64,000 nucleotides of DNA, taken from contig LR743504.1 in assembly GCA_902712845.1 (NCBI GenBank), forward strand, positions 1,028,001 through 1,092,000, in the 5' to 3' direction. Both the position numbers and the translations under genes were made by a program. The notes beneath the pieces were generated by a model. The model was not told the DNA's origin. It made no database searches and saw only the letters and a program-made list of their open reading frames with translations. The stretch is from Methylobacterium bullatum (lineage in GTDB: Bacteria; Pseudomonadota; Alphaproteobacteria; Rhizobiales; Beijerinckiaceae). Every line of letters starts with the position of its first letter. The first letter of the stretch is position 1. Positions 33,121-45,772 of the stretch are shown in pieces.

Positions 33121-33309
33121 ATGGCCGTTCCGAAGCGAAAGACCTCCCCCTCGCGGCGCGGCATGCGCCGGTCCGCCGACGCCCTCAAGGCCCCGACCTA
33201 TGTCGCCGACAAGGATTCGGGCGAGCTGCGTCGTCCCCACCACATCGATCTGAAGACCGGCATGTATCGCGGTCGCCAGGTTCTCAAGGTGAAGTCGGCC
33301 GAGGCCTGA
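33121..33309 (+). CDS. rpmF: 50S ribosomal protein L32
   Basis: 62 residues: [22 protein letters not shown] is the universal L32 start, and [19 protein letters not shown] is typical of the alphaproteobacterial end. It lacks the zinc Cys residues, as usual in Proteobacteria. A clear terminator follows 55 bp downstream, so it is monocistronic here; no plsX/fabH neighbour is present. Confidence 0.97.
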   Translation: MAVPKRKTSPSRRGMRRSADALKAPTYVADKDSGELRRPHHIDLKTGMYRGRQVLKVKSAEA

Positions 33310-33364
33310 TCTTACGCGTCGTCGACGGTCCCGCCAGGGACCGGAACGAGACGATGTCTGCGAG

Positions 33365-33386
33365 AACCGCCTTCGGGCGGTTTTTT
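33365..33386 (+). terminator. Intrinsic terminator of rpmF
   Basis: AACCGCC / GGCGGTT stem with a TTCG tetraloop, running into TTTTTT. Complete rho-independent structure. Confidence 0.9.
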
Positions 33387-33406
33387 GCGTTATCCGCCTC
33401 GACCGA

Positions 33407-33682
33407 TCAGGCGCGGCGCCTGTTCGTCCCGATCCGCGTGGTCTCGGCGTAACGCGCCGTGGCTGAGCGCATGCGCTCGGTTCTGGATGCGCGCATGGTC
33501 GGTTCGCAGCTGACGAGAAGCTGGGTCAGGAACTCTGCGTTCGGCCTGCCATAGGCGTCACTCGCCTTGCGGGCCACCGTCTCGCCGCCATCGACGACCA
33601 CGAGCGTTCGCGCCGTGTCGCGGTCCCCCTCGGGGACGGCACGTCCCGTTCTGGTACGCTTTCCCGTGCCGGTTTGTGCCAC
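33407..33682 (-). CDS. Small conserved-looking hypothetical protein
   Basis: 91 residues starting with GTG; GGAAGGG is ~8 nt upstream. The N-terminus is basic and Thr/Arg-rich. The core reads TLVVVDGGETVARKASDAYG, then AEFLTQLLVSCEPTMRASR and a tail SATARYAETTR. The pattern, an aromatic-Gly-Arg-Pro-x-Ala-x-Phe-Leu-x-Gln-Leu segment followed by charged residues and YAxT, recalls short hypothetical proteins seen in several Rhizobiales genomes; I cannot name a function. It converges with rpmF and lies 113 bp downstream of the end of phaR. Confidence 0.55.
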   Translation of the reverse strand: MAQTGTGKRTRTGRAVPEGDRDTARTLVVVDGGETVARKASDAYGRPNAEFLTQLLVSCEPTMRASRTERMRSATARYAETTRIGTNRRRA

Positions 33683-33795
33683 CCGTTGCCCTTCCGCCTG
33701 TTATCGGCGGAAAAGCGCAATGGGTGGGCCGACGGTAACGGTTCGTCAGCACTCTCTCAGGAGCGGCCGGGGGACCCGCCGACGATGTCGCCGGC

Positions 33796-34410
33796 CTACT
33801 TCTTGGCGAGGTCTTCCAAGCGGTTGCGCATTTCCGCCATCTGCCGCTTCAACTCGTCGAGGTCGCTATCGGGGGCGGCCACCGGGGTAGCAGGCTGGGA
33901 CGGCGTCGGCGCGGACGCGGAGGACTTCATCCCGGAGAGCGGCCCGGTGCCGAAGGTCGTGAACATCTTCATGGCATCGCCGAAGAAGCTCATATTGGCC
34001 CGCACCTGCTCCTCCATGGCGCTCTGGAACACCTTGGGGGCGAAGCTCTGGTTCATCTTCTCGCGCAGGCCGTCCTGGTCGCGGGCGAAATTGGCCATGG
34101 AGAATTCGAGAAAGCTCGGCACCATCGTCCGCATGCTGTCGCCGTAGAAGCGGATGAGCTGGCGCAGGAAGGCCACCGGCAGCAGATTGTCCTCGCCGGC
34201 CTTGTTCTCCTGCTCGAAGATGATCTGCGTGAGCACGGAGCGGGTGATGTCGTCGCCCGAGCGGGCGTCGTAGACGAGGAAATCCTCGCCGTTCTGGACC
34301 ATCGTCGAGAGGTCCTCGAGCGTGACGTAGGTCGAGGTTCCGGTATGGTACAGGCGCCGGTTCGCGTACTTCTTGATGACGGTCTGCTGAGACTTACCGT
34401 TGTCCGCCAT
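33796..34410 (-). CDS. phaR: Polyhydroxyalkanoate synthesis repressor
   Basis: 204 residues. The N-terminal PHB/PHA accumulation regulator DNA-binding domain is VIKKYANRRLYHTGTSTYVTLEDLSTMV, followed by the PHB-binding repeat (LTQIIFEQENKAGEDNLLPVAFLRQLIRFYGDSM). A helical C-terminus ends in a coiled coil (DLDELKRQMAEMRNRLEDLAKK). PhaR represses phasin and other PHB genes until it is titrated onto the polymer. The Met at 34410 gives the canonical start; MNVSGKATRM nine codons upstream is an alternative. It is divergent from phaA. Confidence 0.94.
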   Translation of the reverse strand: MADNGKSQQTVIKKYANRRLYHTGTSTYVTLEDLSTMVQNGEDFLVYDARSGDDITRSVLTQIIFEQENKAGEDNLLPVAFLRQLIRFYGDSMRTMVPSFLEFSMANFARDQDGLREKMNQSFAPKVFQSAMEEQVRANMSFFGDAMKMFTTFGTGPLSGMKSSASAPTPSQPATPVAAPDSDLDELKRQMAEMRNRLEDLAKK

Positions 34411-34736
34411 CCTCGTGGCCTTTCCCGACACGTTCATTCCAGCGCCCAATCCCTTCGAGGCCCGATGCGCCGTCCGGGTATCATTCGTATTTGCGCGTGA
34501 GCGGACCTTAAGGCTTTCGCCCGCTGACGAAAACAGCAATTTGACCCCGATCCCCGCAGAATAGTGCCACACGCCGCGCGGCGCCTCCGGTGACAAACGC
34601 CGACCGGTCACTCACCGACCTTCCGCACGCGCTTGACTTCACCCTGCCCAGCGCTTTCATCGCCTGAGTTGGCCTCAAGCGCGCATGCCCATCGGAGGGC
34701 TTCAACGTCGCGCCGGCCCTCACGAGGAGAACGTCA
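34411..34736. promoter_or_regulatory. Divergent phaR-phaA promoter region
   Basis: 326 bp shared by phaR (minus) and phaA (plus). For phaA a candidate promoter is TTGACT (34633-34638), 16 nt, TTTCAT (34655-34660), with a GAGGAGA ribosome site near 34723. No CTGC-N3-GCAG palindrome was found here. The weaker half-site GGTGAC...GTCAC lies near 34590-34612. Confidence 0.45.
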
Positions 34737-35918
34737 ATGGCAGCGGAAGACATCGTCATCGTCGGCGCGGCGCGGACCGCAGTGGGTTCGTTCGGAGGTG
34801 CCTTCAACACCGTGCCGGCCCATGAACTCGGTGCGGTGGCGATCAAGGCCGCCCTGGAGCGTGCCGGCGTCTCCCCCGACGACGTGGACGAAGTGATCTT
34901 CGGCCAGGTCCTTACCGCCGGCGCCGGCCAGAACCCGGCCCGCCAGGCCGCCATCAAGGCCGGCATCCCGGAGAAGGCCACCGCCTGGGGCGTCAACCAG
35001 GTCTGCGGCTCGGGCCTGCGCACGGTCGCTCTCGGCATGCAGCAGATCGCCAATGGCGACGCCACGGTCATCGTGGCCGGCGGCCAGGAATCGATGTCGC
35101 TCTCCCCCCACGCGCAGTACCTGCGCGGCGGCCAGAAGATGGGTGACGTGAAGCTCGTCGACACCATGATCAAGGACGGCCTCTGGGACGCCTTCAACGG
35201 CTACCACATGGGCACGACCGCCGAGAACGTGGCCCAGGCCTTCCAGCTCACCCGCGAGCAGCAGGACGAGTTCGCGACGAAGTCGCAGAACAAGGCCGAG
35301 GCCGCCCGCAAGGAAGGCCGCTTCAAGGACGAGATCGTCCCCGTCACCGTCCCGGGCCGCAAGGGCGACACCATCGTCGACACCGACGAATACATCCGTG
35401 ACGGCGCCACCGTGGAGGCGATGGCCAAGCTCAAGCCCGCCTTCTCGAAGGACGGCACCGTGACGGCTGCCAACGCGTCCGGCCTCAACGACGGCGCTGC
35501 CGCCATCGTGCTCATGTCGGCCACGGAAGCCGAGCGCCGGGGCATCAAGCCACTGGCCCGGATCGTGTCCTGGGCCACCGCCGGCGTCGACCCCAAGGTC
35601 ATGGGTACCGGCCCGATCCCGGCCTCGCGCAAGGCGCTGGACAAGGCCGGCTGGAAGCCCTCCGACCTCGACCTGATCGAGGCCAACGAGGCCTTCGCCG
35701 CTCAGGCTCTGGCCGTGAACAAGGACATGGGTTGGGATACCGACAAGGTGAACGTCAATGGCGGTGCTATCGCCATCGGCCACCCGATCGGCGCGTCCGG
35801 CGCCCGCGTCCTCGTCACGCTGCTGCACGAGCTCAAGCGTCGTGACGCCAAGAAGGGCCTCGCCACCCTCTGCATCGGCGGCGGCATGGGCGTCGCCATG
35901 TGCATCGAGCGCGTCTGA
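34737..35918 (+). CDS. phaA: Acetyl-CoA acetyltransferase (beta-ketothiolase)
   Basis: 393 residues of the thiolase family. The acylated Cys is in [18 protein letters not shown]; the second signature is [19 protein letters not shown], and the C-terminal catalytic Cys is in [12 protein letters not shown]. It condenses two acetyl-CoA to acetoacetyl-CoA, the first step of poly-3-hydroxybutyrate synthesis and, in methylotrophs, of the ethylmalonyl-CoA pathway. phaB follows 226 bp downstream. GAGGAGA 7-8 nt upstream supports the start. Confidence 0.96.
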   Translation: MAAEDIVIVGAARTAVGSFGGAFNTVPAHELGAVAIKAALERAGVSPDDVDEVIFGQVLTAGAGQNPARQAAIKAGIPEKATAWGVNQVCGSGLRTVALGMQQIANGDATVIVAGGQESMSLSPHAQYLRGGQKMGDVKLVDTMIKDGLWDAFNGYHMGTTAENVAQAFQLTREQQDEFATKSQNKAEAARKEGRFKDEIVPVTVPGRKGDTIVDTDEYIRDGATVEAMAKLKPAFSKDGTVTAANASGLNDGAAAIVLMSATEAERRGIKPLARIVSWATAGVDPKVMGTGPIPASRKALDKAGWKPSDLDLIEANEAFAAQALAVNKDMGWDTDKVNVNGGAIAIGHPIGASGARVLVTLLHELKRRDAKKGLATLCIGGGMGVAMCIERV

Positions 35919-36089
35919 AGCCCCATCGGGATCGATTGAATACAGTATAATTTCTGCACTCGTGACAGATCTTCGAGGATGCCCGCAAACATTGGGGACA
36001 TCGTCTTGGAGAATTCTTGAGGACGCAGCAAATTTAAATGGCATGGGCGGGCGGAGCCGATTGAGCTAAGCCCGCCCGCGCCGAGAATC

Positions 36090-36103
36090 TGCAAGAAATT
36101 GCA
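36090..36103. promoter_or_regulatory. TGC-type palindrome upstream of phaB
   Basis: TGCAA (36090-36094) and TTGCA (36099-36103) around GAAA, 42 bp upstream of the phaB ATG. PhaR proteins are known to bind TGC-rich palindromes, so this is a candidate operator between phaA and phaB. It is not the exact CTGC-N3-GCAG form. Confidence 0.4.
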
Positions 36104-36144
36104 TAACGCACGCCGCTGAACATCAAAGAAAATTGGAGGAAGCC

Positions 36145-36873
36145 ATGGCTCAGGAACGCATTGCCCTCGTCACGGGTGGAACGCGCGGCATCGGTGCCGC
36201 GATCTCGACGGGTCTCAAGGCCAAGGGCTACAAGGTGGCCGCCAATTACGGCGGTAACGACGAGGCGGCCAACGCTTTCAAGGCCGAGACCGGCATCCCG
36301 GTCTTCAAGTTCGATGTCGGCGACGCCGCCGCCTGCGAAGCCGGCATCAAGGCCGTCGAGGCCGAGCTCGGCCCCATCGACATCCTGGTGAACAATGCCG
36401 GCATCACCCGCGATGGCGCGTTCCACAAGATGACCTTCGAGAAGTGGCAGGCGGTCATCAAGACCAACCTCGACTCGATGTTCACGGTCACCCGCCCGGT
36501 GATCGAGGGGATGCGCGCCCGCAACTTCGGCCGCATCATTCTGATCTCGTCGATCAACGGCCAGAAGGGCCAGGCCGGCCAGACCAACTACTCGGCCGCC
36601 AAGGCCGGCGTGATCGGCTTCGCCAAGGCGCTGGCCCAGGAGAGCGCCTCGAAGGGCATCACCGTCAACGTGATCGCGCCGGGCTACATCGCCACCGACA
36701 TGGTGATGGCGGTGCCGGAGGACATCCGCAACAAGATCATCTCGACGATTCCCGTGGGACGCCTCGGCGAGGCCGCAGAGATCGCCCGCGCGGTGGAATA
36801 CCTCGCGGCGGAAGATTCGGGCTTCATCACCGGCTCGACCCTGACGATCAACGGCGCCCAGTACATCGCCTGA
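36145..36873 (+). CDS. phaB: Acetoacetyl-CoA reductase
   Basis: 242 residues, classical SDR. Cofactor loop [22 protein letters not shown], catalytic Ser ([12 protein letters not shown]) and YSAAKAG (Tyr-Lys), and the PhaB-specific substrate region [12 protein letters not shown]. It makes (R)-3-hydroxybutyryl-CoA with NADPH for PHB and the ethylmalonyl-CoA pathway. Start: GGAGG 6 nt before the ATG at 36145. A strong terminator follows 26 bp after the stop. Confidence 0.96.
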   Translation: MAQERIALVTGGTRGIGAAISTGLKAKGYKVAANYGGNDEAANAFKAETGIPVFKFDVGDAAACEAGIKAVEAELGPIDILVNNAGITRDGAFHKMTFEKWQAVIKTNLDSMFTVTRPVIEGMRARNFGRIILISSINGQKGQAGQTNYSAAKAGVIGFAKALAQESASKGITVNVIAPGYIATDMVMAVPEDIRNKIISTIPVGRLGEAAEIARAVEYLAAEDSGFITGSTLTINGAQYIA

Positions 36874-36899
36874 CGCTGCCTCGCGTCATTGACGGGACA

Positions 36900-36929
36900 A
36901 AGGCCTGCCCCGGCGACGGGGCAGGCCTT
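36900..36929. terminator. Strong terminator hairpin after phaB
   Basis: AAGGCCTGCCCC (36900-36911) and GGGGCAGGCCTT (36918-36929) form a 12 bp stem with a 6 nt loop, followed by CTTCGTTTTCG. It lies between convergent phaB and the PPIase gene and can serve both strands. Confidence 0.88.
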
Positions 36930-36969
36930 CTTCGTTTTCGCAGACCGTCCGGATTCAGGGAGCCGAACG

Positions 36970-37872
36970 TCAGGGAGCTTTGGGCGCCGCGGCGGGCGTG
37001 GCCGCATCGGTGCGCTCGATCTTGGCGCTTTCACGCAGCTTCAGGATGAGGTCCTGCTGCGACTTGCGGGTGAGGTACTGGTCCACCTGCTCCTTCATCT
37101 CGGCGAAGGTCGGCACCGGCTTGGTGCGCCGCTCCTCGACCTTGATCACGTGCCAGCCGAACTGCGTCTTGATCGGGTCGGAGACCTGACCGACCGGGAG
37201 CTTGAAGGCGGCCTCCGCGAAGGGGGCGACCATCCGCTCCTTGGTGAACCAGCCGAGATCGCCGCCCTCGGTCTTCGAGCCGGGATCCTTGGAGACCTCC
37301 GCCGCGATCTTCGCGAAATCCTCGCCGCCCTTGATCCGGGCCGAGATCTTCTTGGCCTCCTCCTCGTTGTCCACGAGGATGTGGCGGGCATGGGCCTCCT
37401 CCTCCGGCTTCATCGTGGTGAGGGTCTGGTCGTAGAGCGCCTTGGCGGCCTCCGGCGTCACCGCCTTCTTCGCCTCGCGCTCCAGATACTCGTCGAGGAG
37501 GAGCTTACTCTTGAAATAAGCGAGCTTGCGCTGGAACTCGGGCGAGTCGCCGACCTTGGCCGCCTCGGCGGCCTGCGCGCCGACCTTGAGGTCGACCATG
37601 TAATCGATGAGCAGGTTCTTCTTCTGGGCCTCGTCGACGCCGGGCAGCGAGAGCGCCGGGTCCTCGGCGGCGATGGCGAGGTCGCCCGCGGTGACCGGCG
37701 AGCCGTTGACTTTGGCCACAACCGTCTCGGGCGGCAGCGCCGGGGGGGGTGCCGCAGCCGCTGCAGGCGGTGTCTGCGCCAGGGCCTGCAGCGGCAAGGC
37801 CACGGAGGCGAAGGGCAGCGCAACGGCCAGCGCCAGGGCGCCCGAGCGCCGGAGAAGGAGAGGCGTCGTCAT
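36970..37872 (-). CDS. Periplasmic parvulin-type peptidyl-prolyl cis-trans isomerase
   Basis: 300 residues. A signal peptide (LALAVALPFASVALPLQALAQ) and a Pro/Ala linker are followed by a SurA-like N-terminal helical domain (VVAKVNGSPVTAGDLAIAAEDP). One parvulin domain (~145-240) contains AHARHILVDNEEEAKKISARI, GGDLGWFTKERMVAPFAEAAF and TQFGWHVIKVEERR. It assists folding of outer-membrane and secreted proteins. The start at 37872 (MTTPLLLRR) begins the signal peptide; the frame continues upstream as Arg-rich sequence. Convergent with phaB. Confidence 0.9.
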   Translation of the reverse strand: MTTPLLLRRSGALALAVALPFASVALPLQALAQTPPAAAAAPPPALPPETVVAKVNGSPVTAGDLAIAAEDPALSLPGVDEAQKKNLLIDYMVDLKVGAQAAEAAKVGDSPEFQRKLAYFKSKLLLDEYLEREAKKAVTPEAAKALYDQTLTTMKPEEEAHARHILVDNEEEAKKISARIKGGEDFAKIAAEVSKDPGSKTEGGDLGWFTKERMVAPFAEAAFKLPVGQVSDPIKTQFGWHVIKVEERRTKPVPTFAEMKEQVDQYLTRKSQQDLILKLRESAKIERTDAATPAAAPKAP

Positions 37873-38103
37873 CAATGGGGATTCCTCGAACAGGTGGATG
37901 CCGCGTCCATAGGCTCTGTCCGGCCAGGTTGGAGACGTGGCAACAGCGAGCGGCGGGACGCCGCGGGCATCTGTGGGCGAGAGGTGGCGCGGGCAAGGGC
38001 GGAAGACAAGCGCATGTGGGGTTTCGGGCGAATCCGTCCGGTCACGATAAAGCGGCCTTAAGCCCGCATGCGCCATCCTTTCCAGGCTTCGTGGGAGAGT
38101 GGC

Positions 38104-38448
38104 ATGCGGACCAGCGTCATCATCACCGCCGCTTGCCTCATCCTGTCCGCCTCGATCACGACGGCGCAGGCCCGCTTCAAGGGCGGACGCTCCATCTCCG
38201 TCTCCCGCCCGGCTCCCTCCGTCACTCCTGCCCGATCGGTCGCCCTGGGTGTCGGAATCGGCGCGGCGCGGCCCGTCCGCGCCATCGCGGGTGCGACCGA
38301 GAATGACGCCACAACGGGACACTCCGTGACCTTGCGCCCGGTCCTCCCGGTCCCCGCGCCGGCGACGAAGGAGATCCGCACGGCCGCGTCATGGTGCGCC
38401 GACAAGCGCGTCGTCGGCACCGGCGCGGGTTTCTGCGAGATCAACTGA
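38104..38448 (+). CDS. Small secreted protein of unknown function
   Basis: 114 residues starting MRTSVIITAACLILSASITTAQA, a signal peptide, preceded by GGGAGAG 5 nt from the ATG. The mature part is Ser/Pro/Arg/Val-rich and low complexity, ending in SWCADKRVVGTGAGFCEIN with two Cys that may form a disulfide. No family recognised. It stands alone, divergent from the PPIase gene. Confidence 0.62.
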   Translation: MRTSVIITAACLILSASITTAQARFKGGRSISVSRPAPSVTPARSVALGVGIGAARPVRAIAGATENDATTGHSVTLRPVLPVPAPATKEIRTAASWCADKRVVGTGAGFCEIN

Positions 38449-38968
38449 CGCCTGTATGCCCGGCGGCCGGCAGGAAGCTTGACAGGCCCGGGACCGAAGA
38501 TTTCTCGAGATCGCGCAGCAGGGCGTCGAGCCGTGTCAGCCTTCGCCAGTCGTGGGGATACCGGCCCTTGTCTCTCCTCTCCAATCTTTCGGCGGCACGG
38601 CCGGATCGCCGTCGGCCGCTTCGTATCGCCCTGGTGGCGGATCCCCGCGCCACCGGCAACGGACATCGTCTCCAGGCGACGGGCGCTTTCGGGCCCCTCG
38701 ACATGAGCATCGAGAATCAGGCCCTGCCGGCCAATCCGAAATTCTCGGAGCTCACGGCCCTGGCTCTGGTCCGCATCATCGAGAACCAAAGAGCCGCTTT
38801 GGCGCTTTAGCAGATCGACTGCCGTCCAAAGGCGACGACGGCGGACGCGGCCCCCTTGGCCTTCGGAGTTGAAGGCAGTCCGCCCTTTCGGATGCGCCGT
38901 GCAATATTTACCTCTATAAGCCCGGCCAACTCACGCCTTCTGATATTTCGATCGACCGCAGGTTCACG
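38449..38968. other. 520 bp region upstream of secA
   Basis: No convincing gene. A 35-codon frame (38703-38810, MSIENQALPANPKFSELTAL and onward) has protein-like composition but no good ribosome site. TATAAG (38915-38920) is a candidate -10 about 50 bp upstream of secA. The remainder is GC-rich with random-looking frames. Confidence 0.5.
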
Positions 38969-41866
<2,898 letters not shown>

Positions 41867-41877
41867 GGCGCAGCCAT

Positions 41878-41901
41878 ACGGCCGGACATGCATCCGGCCG
41901 T
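41878..41901 (+). terminator. Terminator hairpin after secA
   Basis: ACGGCCGGA (41878-41886) and TCCGGCCGT (41893-41901), 9 bp perfect stem, 6 nt loop CATGCA. No T-run, as is common in high-GC alphaproteobacteria. Confidence 0.7.
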
Positions 41902-41924
41902 GGGCCATTCGAGGGGAGATCCGA

Positions 41925-42764
41925 ATGCGGCAGGCGACCTTCGGGCCGACCGGGCGGGCCGTCTCCGTCATTGGCCAGGGCACGTGGTATCTTGACGAGG
42001 CACACCGGCCCGACGCCGTCGCCGCCCTGCGGCGGGGCCTCGATCTCGGAATGAGCCATATCGACACCGCCGAGATGTATGGCGAGGCCGAACTCGTGGT
42101 GGCGGAGGCGATCGCTGGACGGCGCGACGAGGTGTTCCTCGTCTCGAAGGTGCTGCCGAACCATGCCTCGGCCCGATCTGTCGTCACTGCCTGCGAGCGT
42201 TCGCTGGCGCGCCTGAAAACGGACCGGCTCGACAGCTATCTCCTGCACTGGCGGGGCGCGACCCCGCTGGAAGAGACCATCGGCGCCTTCGAGGGCCTGG
42301 TCCGGCAGGGCAAGCTCCTCTCCTGGGGCGTCAGTAATTTCGACGTCCCCGATCTCGATGACGCTCTCGCCATAGGCGGCGAGGGCAGCATCGCCTGCAA
42401 TCAGGTGCTGTATCATCTCGGGGAAAGGGCGATTGAACATGCCGTCCTGCCCTGGTGTGCGGCGCATGGCGTCGCATTGGTCGCCTACAGCCCCTTCGGC
42501 CATGACGACTTTCCCAAGCCGGACTCGGCCGGCGGGCGCGTGCTCGGCGAGATCGCGGACGAAACGGGAGCGACGCAGCGGCAGGTCGCGCTCGCGGCGC
42601 TGACGCGGTCGCCCTCCGTCCTCGCGATCCCGAAAGCCGCGCGCATCGCGCATGTGGAGGAGAACGCCGCCGCCGGCGGCCTCACGCTGACCGATCGGCA
42701 ATGGCAGCGCCTCGACAATGCCTTTCCGCGCGGAGCCAAGCCCGCGCATCTGCCAATGCTTTGA
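41925..42764 (+). CDS. Aldo/keto reductase
   Basis: 279 residues, (beta/alpha)8 AKR fold. The catalytic tetrad is visible: Asp and Tyr in SHIDTAEMYG, Lys in FLVSKVLP, His in SYLLHWRG. The NADPH-binding end is VLAIPKAARIAHVEENAAA. It would reduce aldehydes or ketones; the physiological substrate is unknown. GGGGAG lies 6 nt upstream of the ATG. Independent of secA because a terminator separates them. Confidence 0.92.
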   Translation: MRQATFGPTGRAVSVIGQGTWYLDEAHRPDAVAALRRGLDLGMSHIDTAEMYGEAELVVAEAIAGRRDEVFLVSKVLPNHASARSVVTACERSLARLKTDRLDSYLLHWRGATPLEETIGAFEGLVRQGKLLSWGVSNFDVPDLDDALAIGGEGSIACNQVLYHLGERAIEHAVLPWCAAHGVALVAYSPFGHDDFPKPDSAGGRVLGEIADETGATQRQVALAALTRSPSVLAIPKAARIAHVEENAAAGGLTLTDRQWQRLDNAFPRGAKPAHLPML

Positions 42765-42924
42765 GGCACGGACCGGGTTCGCCCTGATCGGAGCGAGAAA
42801 AGCCGCGCGTGACCTTCCGGCCACAGCACTGGGAAGATGATCGGGACTTCCGGACCGTATCCGAAAAGAAACCACATTTGCCGCCGAGCTAGACCGTTCG
42901 AGAAACAAACGGGAGCGAGACGGC

Positions 42925-43809
42925 ATGGGGTATCCCCGATCGGCGACGACGGGACTCTACGGGGTCCTGCTGATGACGACGATGGGCCTCGGTGCCTGTA
43001 ATTCCCCCACCACGACCGGCTCCCTCGGCGGCCCGGGCCTCGCGGCTAAACCCATGGCGGTGAGCGACGAGGAGCGCGACTGTCTCGGCCGCGCCATGTA
43101 TTTCGAATCGAACCGCAGCGATTCCGAAGGCCTGCTCGCCGTAGGCACGGTGGTGATGAACCGCCTCGAAGCCGCCGCCTTCCCGAATGGCGGCATCTGT
43201 GCCGTGGTCGGCCAGCCCCGCCAGTTCGCCACCGGCGTGCTCACCAAGCCCATGGCGGAGAAAGACCTGACGAAGGTCGCGGACGCGGCCGATGCGATCC
43301 TGGCCGGCCAGCGCCACCCGAAGGTCGGTCGCGCCATGTACTTCCACACCGCCGGGCGCACGTTCCACTACAACAACATGCATTACGTGGCGGTGGCCGG
43401 CGGCAACGCCTTCTACGAGAAGCGCAAGCCCGGCGCCGTGGAGCAGGCCCGGCCGCCGGCCGCCCTGGCCTATGCGGCGGCCCCGACGCCGGCCGCCTCC
43501 GAGGCGGCTCCGGCCGCACCGGTCCAGACCGTCGCGAATCCGGCTCCCGCCGGCATTTCCTCGACTCCGCCGGTCGCAGTTCGGCCGGAGGTGACGGGCA
43601 CCCAGCCCGCCTCGACGGCTCAGGTGGAACCGGATCGCGCGGTCACCGTCTCCCACTCCGCCGTAAGCCCGGGCGCGCACCTCAAAGCCGCATCGAAGCC
43701 GGTGGCGAGAACGCGTGTCGCCGCCCATGCCAAGAGCCCGGCGACGCTGGCGGCCCTTGCCCCCGAGGCGCCACCGCCGCCGCCCGTCATCAACCTGCCG
43801 AGGCCGTGA
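42925..43809 (+). CDS. SleB-type cell wall hydrolase, probable lipoprotein
   Basis: 294 residues. An N-terminal signal ends in a lipobox-like MGLGAC. The Hydrolase_2 (SleB) domain (~45-175) contains ERDCLGRAMYFESNRSDSEGLLAVGTVVMNR, the catalytic-type Glu (YFES), ICAVVGQPRQFATG and AMYFHTAGRTFHYNNMHYVAVAGGNAFY. Such proteins cleave peptidoglycan glycan strands. The last ~115 residues are Ala/Pro/Val-rich and disordered. GGAG 9 nt upstream supports the start. Its stop is 10 bp from the end of kup (convergent). Confidence 0.9.
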   Translation: MGYPRSATTGLYGVLLMTTMGLGACNSPTTTGSLGGPGLAAKPMAVSDEERDCLGRAMYFESNRSDSEGLLAVGTVVMNRLEAAAFPNGGICAVVGQPRQFATGVLTKPMAEKDLTKVADAADAILAGQRHPKVGRAMYFHTAGRTFHYNNMHYVAVAGGNAFYEKRKPGAVEQARPPAALAYAAAPTPAASEAAPAAPVQTVANPAPAGISSTPPVAVRPEVTGTQPASTAQVEPDRAVTVSHSAVSPGAHLKAASKPVARTRVAAHAKSPATLAALAPEAPPPPPVINLPRP

Positions 43810-43819
43810 CCCGGCCGGT

Positions 43820-45772
43820 TCAGACGGTGACCTGAGTCCCCACTTCCACGACACGGCCGGTGGGGATCTGGAAGAAGTCGGTGGCGTCGTTGGCGTTCTT
43901 GGCGAGTGTGATGAAGATCCGGTCCTGCCAGAGCGGCATGCCGGAATGCGCGGCGGGGCGGATCGAGCGGCGCGACAGGAAGAACGACGTCGCCATGATG
44001 TCGAACTTGAAGCCCTGCTTCTTCAGGAGCGTCAGCGTCCGCGGGATGTTGGGCTGCTCCATGTAGCCGAACTTCATCACGATCTTCGAGAAGTGCGGGC
44101 CGATCGGCTCCATGCGGATACGGTCCGCCTCGCTTGCGCGGGGGGTGTCCACGGTCTCGACCGTGAGAATCACGTTCTTCTCGTGCAGCACCTTGTTGTG
44201 CTTGAGGTTGTGCAGCAGGGCCGCCGGGGCGATCGACGGGTCGCTGGTGAGGAACACCGCCGTGCCGCGCACGTGATGGGGTGGGCTCTTCTCCAGCATG
44301 CCCACGAGTTCGAGCAGCGGCACGTCGGTCTTGCGGGTCTTGTTGAACAGGATGTTCACGCCCCGCACCCAAGTCCACATCACGACGATCAGGAATCCGG
44401 CCAGCACGAGGGGCACGTAGCCGCCCTCGAACACCTTCAGCATGTTCGAGAGCAGGAACAGGAACTCGATGACGATGAAGGGCATGATCGCGGCGGCAGC
44501 GGCGATCGGCGACCATTTCCACGACTTCCAGAGAACGATGAAGCCCATGCTCGCGGTCAGCAGCATCGTGCCCGTCACGGCGATGCCATAGGCGGAAGCC
44601 AGGGCCGAGGACGACCGGAACAGGATCGCCAGGACCACGACCCCGATCAGCAGCAAGATGTTCACCTGCGGCAGGAAGATCTGGCCCGAATGCGATTCCG
44701 AGGTGTGGCGGATCTCGAGGCGCGGAAGCAGGCCGAGCTGGATCGCCTGGCGCGACAGGGAGAACGCCCCGGTGATGACGGCCTGGCTCGCGGTGACGGT
44801 GGCGATGGTCGCGAGGATGACCATGGGCAGCAGGCCCCATTCGGGGACGAGCTGGTAGAACGGGTCGGTTGTGTCGGGCACGTTGAGGACCAGTGCCGTC
44901 TGGCCGAGATAGTTCAGGGTCAGGCACGGGGCCACGAGGCCGAGCCAAGCCACCTGGATCGGCCGGCGTCCGAAATGCCCGAGATCGGCGAACAGCGCCT
45001 CGGCGCCGGTCACCGCGAGGAACACCGCGCCGAGCGCCACCAGGGCCCCGGTGCCGTGGCCGAGGAGATAGTGCAGCGCGTACCAGGGATTGAACGCCTG
45101 GAAGACTTCCGGCCGCGAGACGATGTGCGGCAGGGCCGCAAGCCCCAGCGCCAGGAACCAGACCACCATGATCGGGCCGAAGAAGGCCGCCACTTTGCTG
45201 GTGCCCCGGCTCTGGACCATGAACAGGGCGAAGATGATCGCCACCGTGATCGGCAGGACGTAATGCTCGAAGGCCGGGGTGACGAGCTTCAGGCCTTCCA
45301 CGGCCGAGAGCACGGAGATGGCCGGCGTGATGACGGCGTCGCCGTAGAACAGAGAGGCGCCGAGCAGCCCGAGCATGAACACGATGCGCGAACCGCCGAG
45401 CGCCTTGCGGGCCAGGGCCATCAGCGAGAGGATTCCGCCCTCGCCGTTATTGTCCATGCGCAGCAGGATGACGACGTATTTAATCGTGACGATCAGCAGG
45501 AGCGCCCAGAGGATCAGCGACGTCGTACCGAGGACTTCCTCTGTCAGCAGGATGCCGTCCGCCCGCGCCGGGCCGAGCGCTTCGCGGAAGGCGTAGAGGG
45601 GGCTGGTGCCGATGTCGCCGTAGACGACGCCGACAGAGCCGACGACCAGCGTCCAGAAGCTCGTCTTCCCATGCCCGTGATTGCCCGACCCATGCTCGCC
45701 CGCTCCTGTCTCGGGATGGGCCGCGGGGCCTGGCTGAGCGCCGGGGACGCTCGGGGTGGCGGTTTGCGTCAT
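43820..45772 (-). CDS. kup: Potassium uptake protein Kup
   Basis: 650 residues with about 12 membrane helices and a ~150-residue cytosolic C-terminus. Signature segments: [59 protein letters not shown] and the C-terminal [25 protein letters not shown] Kup/HAK/KT K+:H+ symporter. The first ~35 residues are a His/Gly-rich tail. PtsN, encoded at 26 kb, is a known regulator of K+ uptake systems in other bacteria. Confidence 0.97.
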   Translation of the reverse strand: MTQTATPSVPGAQPGPAAHPETGAGEHGSGNHGHGKTSFWTLVVGSVGVVYGDIGTSPLYAFREALGPARADGILLTEEVLGTTSLILWALLLIVTIKYVVILLRMDNNGEGGILSLMALARKALGGSRIVFMLGLLGASLFYGDAVITPAISVLSAVEGLKLVTPAFEHYVLPITVAIIFALFMVQSRGTSKVAAFFGPIMVVWFLALGLAALPHIVSRPEVFQAFNPWYALHYLLGHGTGALVALGAVFLAVTGAEALFADLGHFGRRPIQVAWLGLVAPCLTLNYLGQTALVLNVPDTTDPFYQLVPEWGLLPMVILATIATVTASQAVITGAFSLSRQAIQLGLLPRLEIRHTSESHSGQIFLPQVNILLLIGVVVLAILFRSSSALASAYGIAVTGTMLLTASMGFIVLWKSWKWSPIAAAAAIMPFIVIEFLFLLSNMLKVFEGGYVPLVLAGFLIVVMWTWVRGVNILFNKTRKTDVPLLELVGMLEKSPPHHVRGTAVFLTSDPSIAPAALLHNLKHNKVLHEKNVILTVETVDTPRASEADRIRMEPIGPHFSKIVMKFGYMEQPNIPRTLTLLKKQGFKFDIMATSFFLSRRSIRPAAHSGMPLWQDRIFITLAKNANDATDFFQIPTGRVVEVGTQVTV

